From assembly GCA_951799445.1 (NCBI GenBank), contig OX637287.1, positions 17,856,224-17,920,223 of the forward strand: a DNA stretch of 64,000 bases, written 5' to 3'. This DNA is from Pseudisothecium myosuroides (Eukaryota; Streptophyta; Bryopsida; Hypnales; Lembophyllaceae). Positions 46,635 to 59,077 of this stretch are shown piece by piece. The notes below the pieces were generated by a model, which did not search any database, was not told the origin of the DNA, and saw only the letters and a list, made by a program, of their open reading frames with translations. Made by a program: the position numbers and the translations under genes. The number at the start of each line of letters is the position of its first letter. Position 1 is the stretch's first letter.

Positions 46635-49600
46635 ATGGCGGGGACAAAGACACACAAGGCGGTCCAGCTGCTGGGGTTCAACGACGACGTGACCAAAGCC
46701 GTGGCTCTCATAGACCGACCCACGCCATCTCCAGGAGACGACGAGGTGCTCATCCACATGCTGTGTCGTCCTGTAAACCCCTCCGACATCATGGTGTTCC
46801 AGGGCCACTACCCGCCCTTCTCCAACCCCACGAAGCTCCCAGTCCCCCTCGGACTGGAGGGCATGGGCGTCGTGGCCGAGGTCGGGAAGAACGTGCAGGG
46901 ACTCTCAGTTGGGCAGCGCGTGGTGCCTTCGATCATGCAAAAGCCGGGGCTCACAGGCCAAGGCAGTTGGCAGGAATTCGTTGTTGCGCTGGGATGCAGA
47001 GTGTTTCCTGTTCCGGACTCGGTTTCCAACGAAGTGGCGTCGCAGTTCTTCGTGAATCCGTGGTCGGTTTATGCGCTTCTGGAGATTCTGCAGGTGCCCA
47101 AGGGGGAGTATGTGATCCAGTCAGCGGCTTCCTCCACTGCTGGACGACAAATTATTCAGTACGCGCACCACATCGGCGTCAAGGTACGTACTCATCGACT
47201 CCTGCACTTGAGAAATCCAAAAGGTTCAGAGACCCCATTCCTTATTGCAAGGTCCATGGAATTTCACAGATGGAGTACGGAATTTCGGGCTCTGTTGTGT
47301 TCGATTCTATACTGAAGCAGTGGAATAATTCCTTAGTTGCACAATGGAATGGGGTCTATGGACTTTTGGAAATTCTCTGGTGGTTAATCTCTGGTAGGGG
47401 TTCTAATCGGCAGGCAGACGTTCCAGAAGACGAGAAGCTCCGGGATCAGCTATAGCCACTCTCATTTTCTGGTTTCCATGATACATTCTGTATCTCAGTT
47501 TGGCAAGATTTGCTTTCTTCATCCTCGGATCATCTATTGTCATAGTACCAAGGGAGTTCTATCATGGAAATGAAACGGAGTTTACCATCTCCGACTGAAC
47601 CATTACCACCTGCCTAAGTCTAAGTGCTAAACCCCATTTCAGATTGAGCCCGGTTGTGAAAAAATTAGATACTCAGATTTGGGGTGCCAAGTACATTAAA
47701 TTCCCTGTAGAGAAAATATCCTAGACTGGGGAATCGACTAGGTTTTGATGAGGTTCCGAGGGACTAGCTAGCTTGATGGATTGGGTGTGGAGATAGAGAG
47801 CAGACGATCAACCTGGTGCGCAAGGACGAGCAGATTGCGGAGTTGAAGGGCTTGGGGGCCGATGAAGTGATCAACTACACCACCGAAGATGCTGTCAAGC
47901 GCGTGGCGGAGATCACGAGGGGCCACTTTGCCTACGGGGCTATCGACTCCGCTGGGGGCGAGGTCACCAAGGTATTATTTTACACAATACATCCACCTTT
48001 CCATGTTGCTAGCCTTCAGCAGTTCATGATTCAAGTTGTGTGTAATCACCTCTTTCCAAGGTCTTCTCTCTGTGTCCACTTTAGAGCTAATCACTTCCTA
48101 AACATATTTCTTTCTCTTGTTCAAAAATGCAGGGTTTGAGTATATTTCTTTCTGTTGGCAAATTATGCTACCTTACTTGAAGCTTTCCATATGGTATATT
48201 TCAATTGAAATAGAGATAGAAGTTTCCACTTTTGGTCCATTGAGGCACTTAGGGATTGATCAAAAATTTATATGCACGTGCACTCAGAACCTTATTACTA
48301 ACGCCTTCTCGAATATCATGTGCTTTGACGGCCGTAGGGAAGGGACACACACTGTCATACTCTCTGCTATGTCCCAAAAATTGTGATATAAAAAAGTTCT
48401 TGACCACAGTGCTTCCGTTTGCAATTCTAAGTACTAAGTCTCTTAATGTCACTCCTACATGCACTCATATTGGTGGTCATAATGCAAGGGATTCATTTTG
48501 TATAATCACGACGTGCATTTGCGGTACAATAAAGAGCTTTCACTGGGTGAATTTTTGAAATTAGACTATAAATGCGTTCACTTGGTAGTGATATTTGTGT
48601 TGAGCCGGGTGTGGCAGATATTGACGCAGACGGTACGGAGATCAGGAACAGTGATCCTGTTGGGAGGCGTGACAGGGCCGATAGCGGAAATCTTCATTCT
48701 GGCTCTCATCTTCCGGGACGTGAAAATGCGAGGATTCCTGTTGAGCGATTGGTTGGCGAATTTGAGCCCGCAGAAGCTTTCTCATGTGGCGTCCACCGTG
48801 ATGGGCCTTCTGGAGAAGAAGATCCTCACCCCTCACAACGGCGACAAGTTTCCACTGCGCAGATATGAGGACGCCATCGCCAAGGCTCAGGTGCTTCTCT
48901 TTTTCACCTGATATACTGAACGAATTCAAACGGATTGCATTAACACTTGAAGGCCCAAATTTATTTTTTGACTTTTTGTATGATTTGAATTATATTTTTG
49001 TACAACTATATGATTGACGTCAATTTCCTCAAGTTGGTCGTGAAGGAAGGCTGTTTTTTAAGATTCAAGCATTACTTTGGACGAACATTTCCAGTGTCAT
49101 ATGAGACTGTTAAAATTTTCATCAAATTTAGATACTGGTGGTGGTTTACTGTTTGTGATGGTTCAACGCCCACCTACTTGTTACCATCACTTGGGATCCA
49201 GTGGCACTTACATTCATGAAATGGACTCATAGTCGAAAGTGAAGTTCTTACTTGTCAAACAGAAAACTTGTGAGTTTATTATGAAACCAGTCCTCAATGT
49301 TATAAGCAAGGACACACAATCGTCACTTTTGGTTTCAACCGCAGTTACTAATATTAGATTGTTCAATGTTTCAATTTTTGGGGTCTTGATTGCAGATGAA
49401 AGAGGGTTCCAATGCACCAAAGTTTGCATTATTTCAATACTGTATGCAAAAGTCAAGAAGGTTCATAGTTTTATTGATAAACGATCTGAAACTGACACTT
49501 GAAATCAACACTTGGACTGATGTTTAATTGGCCTAATCCTCGCATTCAACATGCTCCCTTGTCTAAGAGTTTAGGGTAGCGATTTTGGATCGTTGGCGAA

Positions 49601-49720
49601 TGAGGGTGTCCGTACCTTTCATTGAGTTCAATCTAAAGTCAGTCATGCACTAACACTGCATGTCCTCAATGGTTGCAGCAAACCGCGCGTGGAGGGAAGG
49701 TGTTCCTTGTGAATGAGTAA
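46635..49720 (+). CDS. medium-chain dehydrogenase/reductase, quinone or enoyl-CoA reductase type, 4 exons, 343 aa
   Basis: Exons are 46635-47183, 47804-47971, 48618-48890 and 49679-49720, all joined in phase 0 by GT-AG introns. The protein has a GroES-like N-terminal part with NPSD (48-51) and LGLEGMGVV (72-80), then a Rossmann NADPH-binding part with AASSTAGR (164-171) followed by TINLVRKDEQ and LGADEVINY. The usual zinc ligands of alcohol dehydrogenases are absent, so this is the zinc-independent branch, closest to quinone oxidoreductase or trans-2-enoyl-CoA reductase (MECR-like) proteins. Length is typical for the family. No targeting peptide is obvious, which argues against a mitochondrial MECR. 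It is convergent with the carboxypeptidase gene. The substrate is not determined. Confidence 0.88.
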
Positions 49721-50475
49721 ATCTAGGTGTCGGTGAAGGCCCGTGTTCACCCATTCCATGAGCTCCACAGATGCTGATATGAGTAAATGCAAGTTTTATT
49801 TCCATTTCTTGAGTGAAGGGTTGAGTTTTGGGAAACAATGCTGATCGTTTTTCGGCATAAGCAGAAATCTTGTCCAGAATAAGTTAGATTGACTTAGGAA
49901 TTTGTGCACCAGTTAGTTGCAGTAATCTTCATGTAAATGAAAGTACAATGACCACACGCAGTGCATGGATTTCAGCAGAAAGGATATATTTCTTTCGGCA
50001 GTGAACTTAATTTCAGTCACTTGTGTGCACGTTGGTTTTAAATAAAGATCACACTTCTTCACGGGATTACGGTACCTCTTTGAGGATGACCATTCTCTTG
50101 AATATTGAGAATTGTCTTGTGCTTTTATTGTAGCTCGAAAAACTTGGATGCATTGTAATCTAGTATGTGAGGAGACTCCGGCCTTCAGTACGGAAGCAAA
50201 GATCGTGGGGGACTAGAATGTGCAAGTAGACCTAATGGTGCCCTTATCCAAAAGCGACACAATCTGAACATGAGAGCCTAAAATTCATTTAAGGTACACT
50301 AGCATTTGAAGCATTTGAAAATCTATATATAATGTACAAAAACTTCATTGATTTCCACGTTCCATTGGAATCCTCAAACAATGGTCAAGCAGACCCTACA
50401 ACAATCAAGTCAGATTAACAAAAGAAACCACGCTTTTAAGTAAGCACACCTTAACCTTTCAGATTTGGGCTTGAA
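49721..50475. other. shared 3' intergenic region of two convergent genes
   Basis: The 3' UTRs of the oxidoreductase (+) and the carboxypeptidase (-) must lie here. No additional gene or element was recognised. Confidence 0.4.
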
Positions 50476-53400
50476 CTATGATGTGATTAGCTGCGCCATT
50501 TGCTGTGCCGCACAAGGGCTATCAACGGGCAACTGCGAGAAAACAGAGGTAATAATTAATATATTTCAGTTACATTGAAATCTGCTGAGCACCTACTTAA
50601 GAGTGAGATGGCTTGTGCTGTGTGTATTCCATGTGAGCAGCATTTATTGATTATGTAAACGAATCTATAGAATGAATCTAAGATTTTCTTTTAGTTAGAG
50701 ACGTGTACTAGTCAAAAGTCAGAGAACACTCACAAAATGACCGGCTTTTAAAATCCAGTAGAAAGAGAGGTTTTTGTATTTCTTCACGAATCCTCTGGTT
50801 GAAGTTGAGTTGCAGTAGAGCGGTGTTCGAACTTGCTTATTATACATTTTTAATCCACTCCATCTGTGCCATACAATGTGCTATTTCTTTTGAGGCCAAC
50901 ATTAGATATGCCATCAGATATAATATACACTCTCCTGCGGTGGTGCTAATTAATGTTCTCGTCTTCGTGTATCAAAAGGTAAATCACACAATGTCTAGTG
51001 GTGAATAACTTACTTTAACTTTTGAACCCAAGCTTCAGCACCAGGCGTTGCACAAATTAAGTCAAGCTGCAAACACCAATGGTATCAAACACGCGATCGT
51101 GAAATTCTTCACTGGAAAGGACGATATCTTGTAGTACTTTTGAGCATTTAAAGCAAATCCAATGTGTTCTGCAAAGGGTTTGTCTCAAAATGTACCGAAG
51201 TTTCAGAGAAATTATAGAGGAAGAATGCAAGACTTGAAAGTGGTTAAGAATCTAGCGCTAGTCCATGTCAAGAAATTCAAGACTACTAGAAACTGATAAT
51301 TTAATTTCTATCTTGAGTAAATCACTTCCATAAGGGTATCCTTTCACAGTTACAAATTTTTTTCTAGATCTGAAAGCTGCTGTAAATTGGAAAGAAAGAT
51401 AATCTCACCTGACCATTGTACACAGCCACTTTAATCCCAAGGCGCAGCAGTTCATCTACCTGCATCAGAATAGGCCTCCGTTGAGGGAATTTGGACTCTT
51501 TCCTAGAAACACATTGCGAGACCCAGAACGCAAAACACATGAATAAAATGAGAGGGTTATTGCATTTCGGGCAGTGGATTCTCACATGATAAATTGTGTC
51601 TTTCATGAAGTCACCAGTAAGTGCTGAAAAAACTTCATTAGATGATGTCTGCCATCTAGTCCTCGAACACAAGCAATTAAGACGCGACTCATTAGTGGTA
51701 ATTTCAAAAAAACTTGATTTAAATACATACAATAGAGTTCCTGCTCAGTATATTCACACGAGGTCACATGTTGAGAAGAAGTTTTTGAAGACTTTTCAGG
51801 ATGGACAGGACGACGTTAAGCCAAGAGAAATCTCAAGAGCGAGAGAGCCTGTGATTTGTTTCCAGAGACAGAGAACTGAACCCTTCACAACTTTAGAGTC
51901 TTACAGAAACAAGATTTAAAGGAGTCACTCGTTTCTCTCTGATCGCCTCTCACATAAATCAGCAAAAGGGACTTGAATGAGCATAACTAGTAAACTCAGA
52001 GCTAAAGAATATTGAGCTTTACCGCACACTTGCTGGAATAATCTGAAGCTTTTCCCGTATAACTGTATTCATGAGTTGAGGAAGAGTTAGATTTCGTGTT
52101 GCGTTCATTTCCTCCACTTTCACATCATCGAAATCTCTAAAGTAATCTCTAAAGACTCTCGCTCTTTTCGTTGTCGCCGACATGGTCGTTGTGGAGCTGC
52201 TTGCTGCGGCTTCATCATCCTCCAAAATGTTGTAAAAATCCTGGCAGTCCACAAGGCCAGGAATTCAGGACACATTATGCTTGATGAACGAGAGCAAAAA
52301 TATGAAAACTAATTTACGAAACTTAGCAATAAGTGAGATTAATTCTCTTACCGGTTCAGACCTTCGAGCTTGGACTCAGACTTTCAGACAACACTGACTC
52401 AAAGAGTTCGCAGACTCAATAAAATTAATCTTGTTTCTGGAAACGAGGGACGGCCTCACATTCTAGGAGGTAGAGAAGAAAGAAAGAACGTAGCCCTCAC
52501 CACTTGGTTACTGAGTTCCGAGACAAGATTCGAGACGTCTGACCATGATATTGTTGCTTTCTCGAATTGCCTATTCCTTACGTAGTCAGCTGTCTTATCG
52601 ACATTTCTGAACCATAAAGAATCCTTCTTGTCATGAACGGGTAGGCGGCATAAACTTGGTTCCGTCCAAGATTATAGATTTTCAAATTAATCCATCAAGG
52701 TTGGTGACCAATGCAATACAGAATTAATACCCTGCCGGTATTCCATACCTGTTAGTTGCCAACTACTCTCAAAAGGGAAAAAAACTTACTCGTTGACCAA
52801 AACCGCGCTACTTGCGTCCAGACGAGAATTCGTATGCAGAAAGTTCCCCCAGGAATACTGCAATGTTCAACCCACCAGCAATTCCTCTCCTTACTGCATT
52901 GTCTCTCTCCTTAGTGCATCAAGAATTTAATGGCAAGGAGAGAATAAAGAACTTAGAGGAGTCAAAATGGTACATCCGTATGAGTAAAATAAGGTATCTC
53001 TAAATGCGCAATTAAGGTTCCTCTAGAGGATGAGTAGTACTCTGTTCAACAATTTTAGGAAGTCCTCTAAAGCACAAACTAGCCAGTATGCCACACATTA
53101 CGTTTCTATCAGCGATTCAAAAAACGATGTGATAATCTTATGGAGGTAGAAGGATTACCATGGAGTCAAGAGGAGAAATCCAAGCATCCCCAAGAGCAAC
53201 GCCTGCGTAAGAGGGGAAATGTCAGATTTGAACGTCAGAAACCCGATTTATCTGCAAAGATGATCCAACCCTCGATAACATTTGCATGTACAGTATGACT
53301 TCCACAATGATTTCCATATACATTATTCCACGGTATTCTCACGTGAGATTCTTGGTGAGATTGAAAGTTACCTCCAAAATTGAGGTCCAGACTGCCAGCT

Positions 53401-54708
53401 GCAATGGCCTTATGAATCACGACTCCAAACTCACTCGCGTATTTTCCACCATAGGACTCGGAGAAGATGAATAAAGGGCGTTTGCTAAAATCAGGACGCA
53501 ACCTTATGATTTCTTTGAGGCATTGAAGAAGGTCAGCCGCAATTTGAGTGTTGTTGGTTGCCAACAACGAAGACTCATCCACATAGCTGAAACCTGGAGA
53601 CTTTTTCATTACTTAATATTCTTTACAAGTACAGAAAATTAGAAAGTTGTAAGCATGATCATTTAATTTCCATAGTGAATTGGGAGAGGAACAGACGCTT
53701 TAGCTTCTTCAAAAAACTAATCATAAAATGAAGTATAGGGTTTAGCACACGAAATGCACCTGTGCCCACTGGGTTTTCCTGTAAACAAGAGGAATATTGA
53801 ACGTACAAGCTGTCAGTTACAATTGCTATGGCAAAAGACAGGCACACTGGCAAGACAGGCACGCAACAAGAATTATGAACTCCAGTTCAAAAATCTCACC
53901 AAAAACAGAAGATCAGCTATCTCCACCCATGAGTACTTGCGAGGTTGAAGCTGTTCATTCAGAGGACCAATTTCTCTGAAATCGCCGACACCCACACTAG
54001 ATCCTCCCTGTGAATCCAATTCTTGTTTTCAAAACCCTTTGATCGAACAAGATGGAATGAACCACACCGGTGCCGTGAATTTTAAGCAACGTCCTGTTAA
54101 GAGAACTTTAGAACACCCTCTGCAACTTCGTGTTAATTATTTCTCCAATTGAAAATTTATTAATGAGTGAGTACCCTGTTGCATGTCTAGTGTACATGCA
54201 CCCACGACCTTCAACCTTCACAGGAAGTGATACAGAGCGGGATTTAGAGCTCCATTAGAAAGAAATTTAGCTGACATAAAGATTCCTAACTTGCTCTCCC
54301 CGGTCCTGTACACAGACGGTGACTTACTGGACCCCCTTGCAGCCACATTATGACAGGAATGTTCGAGGCTTGACTCGTGCTGCGGTACCACCACCAAAAC
54401 ATATGTGCCCCTGCCACAAAATTTTCCATCTTAAATCAAATCACAGGGAAGCCATGTAACCATCCATGGATCACATGCAGGAACTAATACTGGAATTCCT
54501 CAAGTTCAAGAAACTACTCCATAATATATCCCTTCAATTCTGAAGCCAAGAAGCATCCCGATCTAGCTAGCTCACCAGGCCTCACGTCAACGTATCCCCA
54601 CTGCTCGCTTCCGTCTGCAGTGCCCGAATTTCGAGCAAATGCCCCTGCCAGCCATGGCAGCAGCAGCCATATCACGGCTAGCGAGTACCTTGACATCTTC
54701 AAACACAT
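50476..54708 (-). CDS. SCPL51-like: serine carboxypeptidase-like protein, SCPL51/RISC type, 14 exons, 453 aa
   Basis: Exons from 5' to 3': 54576-54708, 54328-54410, 53900-54007, 53760-53778, 53372-53593, 53159-53202, 52790-52857, 52501-52606, 52023-52240, 51586-51655, 51409-51459, 51014-51066, 50734-50863 and 50476-50532. All introns are GT-AG and the joined frame is 454 codons with stop. Residues about 1-25 are a signal peptide. Other landmarks: oxyanion motif WLQGGP (67-72), ENPVGTG (109-115), nucleophile Ser161 in FSESYGG, Asp376 in YNGQLDLICAT and His434 in LKAGHF. The S10 peptidase triad is therefore complete. An insert rich in Ala, Ser and Thr follows FYNILEDDE. Exon 4 is only 19 nt long. 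The start could also be Met5. Expected in the secretory pathway or vacuole; the substrate is unknown. Confidence 0.9.
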
Positions 54709-54830
54709 GCACCACCTTGAAGAGCTAGCTAGCTTGAGTTCACAAGTTACATTGAATCTGCGTACAGGTCACAGAACTTACGAGCTAGTAGGCTAGGCCG
54801 GATCTATCTCGTACTCTCTGACAAAAAGTG

Positions 54831-54842
54831 TATATATATATA
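54831..54842 (-). promoter_or_regulatory. TATA box of the carboxypeptidase gene
   Basis: A TATATATATATA run lies 123 bp upstream of the start codon. With a start site ~30 bp downstream this gives a leader of roughly 95 nt, which is reasonable. Assigned by position and composition. Confidence 0.45.
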
Positions 54843-54852
54843 CATATGAGAA

Positions 54853-55104
54853 ATGAACACCCGATCGATTTCCACTCCGATTTCGGCTTGTTGCAGCATC
54901 GGAATGCCCGCCCAAGGCAAGGAATCGTCTACTTTTAGTTTGGTAGCCTGCATGGAATGGAACCCAGAGTCCCAGACCCCAGCTAGAATTGAAAGAATCG
55001 AAGGTAAGGTAGCTGAGCTAGAATTGAAGAGATCGATTGCAGAGACGAAGAAGTTGGTGGCAATTGCAGAGTGCAGCAGCGAAATGATTGTGTGGCGTGT
55101 CTGA
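54853..55104 (+). CDS. doubtful small ORF, 83 aa, helical C-terminal half
   Basis: An ATG-initiated frame divergent from the carboxypeptidase gene. The second half is a Glu/Lys/Ala/Leu-rich stretch (RIERIEGKVAELELKRS and onward) likely to form an amphipathic helix or coiled coil. The base composition is balanced. A long open frame also exists on the opposite strand. I recognise no family, and it could be an exon of an unassembled gene. Confidence 0.25.
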   Translation: MNTRSISTPISACCSIGMPAQGKESSTFSLVACMEWNPESQTPARIERIEGKVAELELKRSIAETKKLVAIAECSSEMIVWRV

Positions 55105-55218
55105 ATGCTGCACGAAGGTGGACGGAGATTGATGGGCAGAGGACTGAGGGAGACGCAAGGGGGCGGAGACGTGCAGGCGCTGTCAGGGGACTGCGGCACT
55201 CATCAATCTGGAAGGGGC

Positions 55219-55861
55219 GGTAAGTTAGGGCCAGGGCCGGCCAGCTTACATGTGAGCCCCGTGGGAAAAAAAAAAGCAACTCAAAGACAAGAACAGGTAA
55301 GGTAGTAGAAGCACCTAAATGTGACACTTATTCAAGTAACTACAAAATAAAATGATATAAGTTTGTTAGGAAATGGATTAGGAAACCAACGAAATTGGTT
55401 TCGTATTTTTCCAAGCTTGTATGAATATAATATGAATTTTTGAAAACAACTCCTTAGAAGCACCTACTGTGAACACTAGACGAACACCAAAGTGGGCACA
55501 CCAACACCCAAAAGAGACAAACACTCTAACCTTGGATCATGCATAGGTGATTGGCCAATGCAAGAACCTCCATCATGATAGTGACAACTTCTTGGAACCG
55601 CACTTGTTTACTTTGGGTCCCCACATGTCTTCTTTATATCCACTTGCTTGTGGATTTAGGTTGTTTTGTAGGTGTCCCTAAACGACTCGTGTTCGAATTG
55701 GGTGCTTCTACCTTACACCAATGATCGACAAGGGTGGAAGTAGGAGAATGAGTTCCACCAATATGAGTGTATTCCGCACTGTAGGAGGAACATAAAAGTG
55801 CTTTCTATATTTTGGTATTGTTGACCCCACCCACCTACCGATACATGTAAGCTGGCCCTTA
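55219..55861. mobile_element. IR-bounded element with two nested inverted pairs
   Basis: The outer pair has GGCCAGCTTACATGT at about 55239-55253 and its inverse at 55843-55857; the left side carries an extra GTTAGGGCCAGG-like insertion. The inner pair has GTAAGGTAG-AAGCACC-type ends at 55296-55315 and 55701-55718. It abuts the Harbinger-like MITE at 55866. The target duplication is unresolved. Confidence 0.45.
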
Positions 55862-55865
55862 CTAA

Positions 55866-56323
55866 GAGCATCTGTAGTGGTCTTTCCGCAAACAATCCTT
55901 GTATTGGCAAATGGAGGGACATTCTCCGAAGCCCGCATAATGCTGGGTTTTTTTTAGAACAAATTGATCCAATGCAAAGCTATTAATCCAACCGTAAAAA
56001 TGAACTTTTCCGCATTATACAAAGAAAGAAAGAAAAGAATCTACACTAAAAATAGACTTTTCATAGAAACAAGGAAAGATTGAATTGATTAGCCCGCTTA
56101 ACAATGCAGAAAAGGATTGACAATAATGATTATTTCTACCAAGAGTCAATTTGCAGGCCCTTCACATTTTGCAAATTTGCCGATCCCGAGTATTTGCATA
56201 CCAAGGCTATGGATGTAAACTCCCCCATAATGGTAGCATTGGAGCACACATTTAATTCCAAATCACTTGGCACTTGGCACAATATTGATACCACTTCTAT
56301 TGCAGGGACCACTGTAGATGCTC
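55866..56323. mobile_element. Harbinger/Tourist-like MITE, 458 bp
   Basis: Ends GAGCATCTGTAGTGGTC and GACCACTGTAGATGCTC with TAA on both sides (55863-55865 and 56324-56326). Same end and target pattern as the element at 14634-15180. No coding sequence is supported. Confidence 0.7.
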
Positions 56324-56455
56324 TAAGTTACTGTAGCAAATGTATCTTATAAAGAATAGTCAGGATGAACTGATTAAAGAGTTGGAGACTAAAGTGAAAA
56401 CACCCAAAATTATCCTTGTAGGAGAGGCAACCAATTTCTAACCACTTAAGCAATT

Positions 56456-56608
56456 ATGGGCAATTTCATTAAAATGGCGGTATTCCAAGTGCCACTTTGG
56501 TAGTGAGTCATATTCACCATCTAGGACTGATATAGATTTTAGAATGGCCATTTTGAACTATTTTCATGCCATTTAAAAAAAAATCGCCATTTTAACAAAA
56601 TTGCCCAT
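56456..56608. mobile_element. small MITE, 153 bp
   Basis: ATGGGCAATTT plus AAAATGGCG at one end and the inverse at the other, flanked on both sides by AATT. AATT is self-complementary, so the TIR could equally extend through it. Unclassified. Confidence 0.55.
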
Positions 56609-56994
56609 AATTACATGTATCTGGACGGCAATTTCTTTAGTTAGAAAAAAATTTGTATGCAAAAATAGAATTTGGAAGGAATCTATAATTTTTCAAATTT
56701 TTTTTTCTCAAAATATAATTACCATGAATTTTCTAGTTGAAGATTCTATTTAACCCATACTGGTCATATAGGTCTTCCTATTTCCATCCAAGGATTGGTT
56801 GTTGCAATATTGAGAGTCTTGTAGCCAATCATAATGCGCCACAACTGCACCATAAATGGTCACTACTCATCTTTGCTTGCATGGTAAAGAGAAAAGTCTA
56901 CTTTGCAAAAATAGGGGGATGATCAAGAATGGATTGCCTCCCCTACACATTCCTAACAAGCAGACTTCCATTGAAAGTGTCCCCAAAAGCACCA

Positions 56995-57926
56995 TTAACC
57001 CCTAAAGGACCGTTTGTTCCCTCAGGGGACAATTTGGGTCTGGGTAGGTTCCTACTATCTCAATTTTTAGTGATATTTTTTGGGATTTTTTGAGGTTGTG
57101 TATTTTTGCAAGAGCTTTGTGAATATATAATTTTTATTTTAATTGATGCCTGCGAGAAAAAGTTATGGCACAATAAGCAAAATTGGAGTTTGGCAGGCAG
57201 CACAAGAAAAATCACAGAAAATCAAAATAATTTTTTTCAAATTTTTTTCTCAAAGATTATATTTTTGTCTACATGTGAAGCTTTGTTTCATTCAATTTGG
57301 ACTAATAATGAGAAAGTTATGGACAATCTTAGTTTTTTGGGCAATCTAAGCATCTTCTTGGAAAAATAACTTTTAGAATTCATTTTTGAATGCAATTTTT
57401 AGAATTTTTCAAAAGAAATTGTTAGAAAGGGTTAGATTTTCTTGCTAGAACAATCTCACCATTGGGATTATTGTGATTCAATTCCATCTAAAAGCTATTA
57501 ACAATTTAATGTTTTCTTCAATCTTGAACCCACTTCTATTTAACAATTTTTTAATGAGTGAAAATTAAGTGCTTTTTTTCCTAAATTTTTTTTGTAGATT
57601 TTCAACTCAACTAATTAACATAAATAAGTAGAAAATCAAAATCAGTAATGCAAAAAACTTGAACTAAAAAGATTCAAAGCCAAAAAATCTAGTCAAGCAA
57701 GGTGCAAAAAAACTTGTTTCTTTTACTTTAAATGCATATATCTTGCAATCTACATGGTCAGAGTTTTTGAAATTTCTTCCACGTATTCATACACTAGTCA
57801 AGTATAAGATCTTATGGTTGGATATGCAAAAAAAAACAATTTTTAAAGTTTTTTGCTCTTCACAATAGAAATGGCAGTTTTGAGTGTAGTTTGATGGAAA
57901 AAAAGCCTCGGTCCTTTAGGGGTTAA
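56995..57926 (+). mobile_element. TTAA-flanked piggyBac-like MITE, 932 bp
   Basis: TTAACCCCTAAAGGACC and GGTCCTTTAGGGGTTAA are perfect inverse ends. The hairpin GTTCCCTCAGGGGAC follows the left TIR. The interior is collinear with the copy at 28889. No open frame of transposase length exists. Confidence 0.87.
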
Positions 57927-59077
57927 ACCATTCCTTGCCATTAGTTGATTGCTAATTTTCTAGAATTCAATATTGGGATCAAGCTATAAGATGTTTTCAA
58001 TGGCCTAAAGAGTTCCACTTTGAAAATTCATAGTAATACCTGTCTTATAAATTTATTTATTTATTTATTTTTATTTTTCTTCATGATTTTCAATGCTAAT
58101 ACTACAAAATCTTATTTTATTTTATTTTATTTTTGAAAACAATGCCTCCAACTATATTGAATTGCTTATTTCAATGTTTTTGGATGTTTTTACCTTAATT
58201 CTAAGGGAATTATCTTAGAAGAAACACTTTGCATCTGTCCCCCTCTTTTCTTGCAGAACTTTTGAAAATTTCATCCCAGCTTTGGATGGAGTATGAATAA
58301 AATTCTTTGTAGGTATTTTTCTTGCAAAATGTGTGCCTTGTAAAAAAGATTTGTTCATCATTCCATTTGAAGATGTGTTTGAGGTTGAATACCTCATTCT
58401 AGTCCAATCTTCCATTTTAGACATCTAGGAAAAGCCCCATTCTAGGTTGTTTGTATTGAAATACGAAAAAGACAAATTAACAAAAAAATGCTCACTTTAG
58501 GGAAATAATTGCACAAAATGAGGATAGCAAATGTCTACAATAGGCAAAATCTATGCCTTAATTAGACACTGTCATCCATTCATTCTAAATTAGTCTCAAA
58601 TCAATGCAAACCGGTTTATGCTGGCAATAGAAGTGTGCAATTGATTTTGAGGTCATTGTGGATTAGATTGGACATGTGTTAAGTTGGGCATGGATTGGTA
58701 GAAGTCCTACAATAGTTGCTTTTCTAATGCTAATAGGCATGTCTGTAGGCTTTCATGGGAAGTCCAAGCCCTTCTATAAATTTTTATAAAATCATATGAC
58801 ATCAGAAAATTATTTTTTCAATTCTAATGTTGTTTCTAATTACTTGTCTACCAGTGAAATTTATTCCTAGATTTTCTAGATAGTAGTATCATATTGCAAT
58901 AGTCATTTTGCCTATAATGGAGTAGTTTACCTCATGTATAGTAGGACGCCTCCCCTGTGAGGGTATCCCATTGTGCCATGGGGATACCTGAGTGGGGTTG
59001 CATCCCATTTGCATTAAGCCTTGGGGCAGCTAGCTGTGCCCGTACAAAAATTCAAGAAAAATGTTCTCAAGCACTAA
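57927..59077. other. intergenic, AT-rich with simple repeats
   Basis: Contains (TTTA)n at about 58049-58075 and (TTTTA)n at about 58112-58132. Near 58950-58990 a small hairpin pairs GGTATCCC with GGGATACC. No gene is supported. Confidence 0.4.

Noticed and set aside
46763..47455. 230-codon plus-strand frame overlapping the oxidoreductase exon 1
   Set aside because: Wrong frame; it runs through the intron and has no family match.
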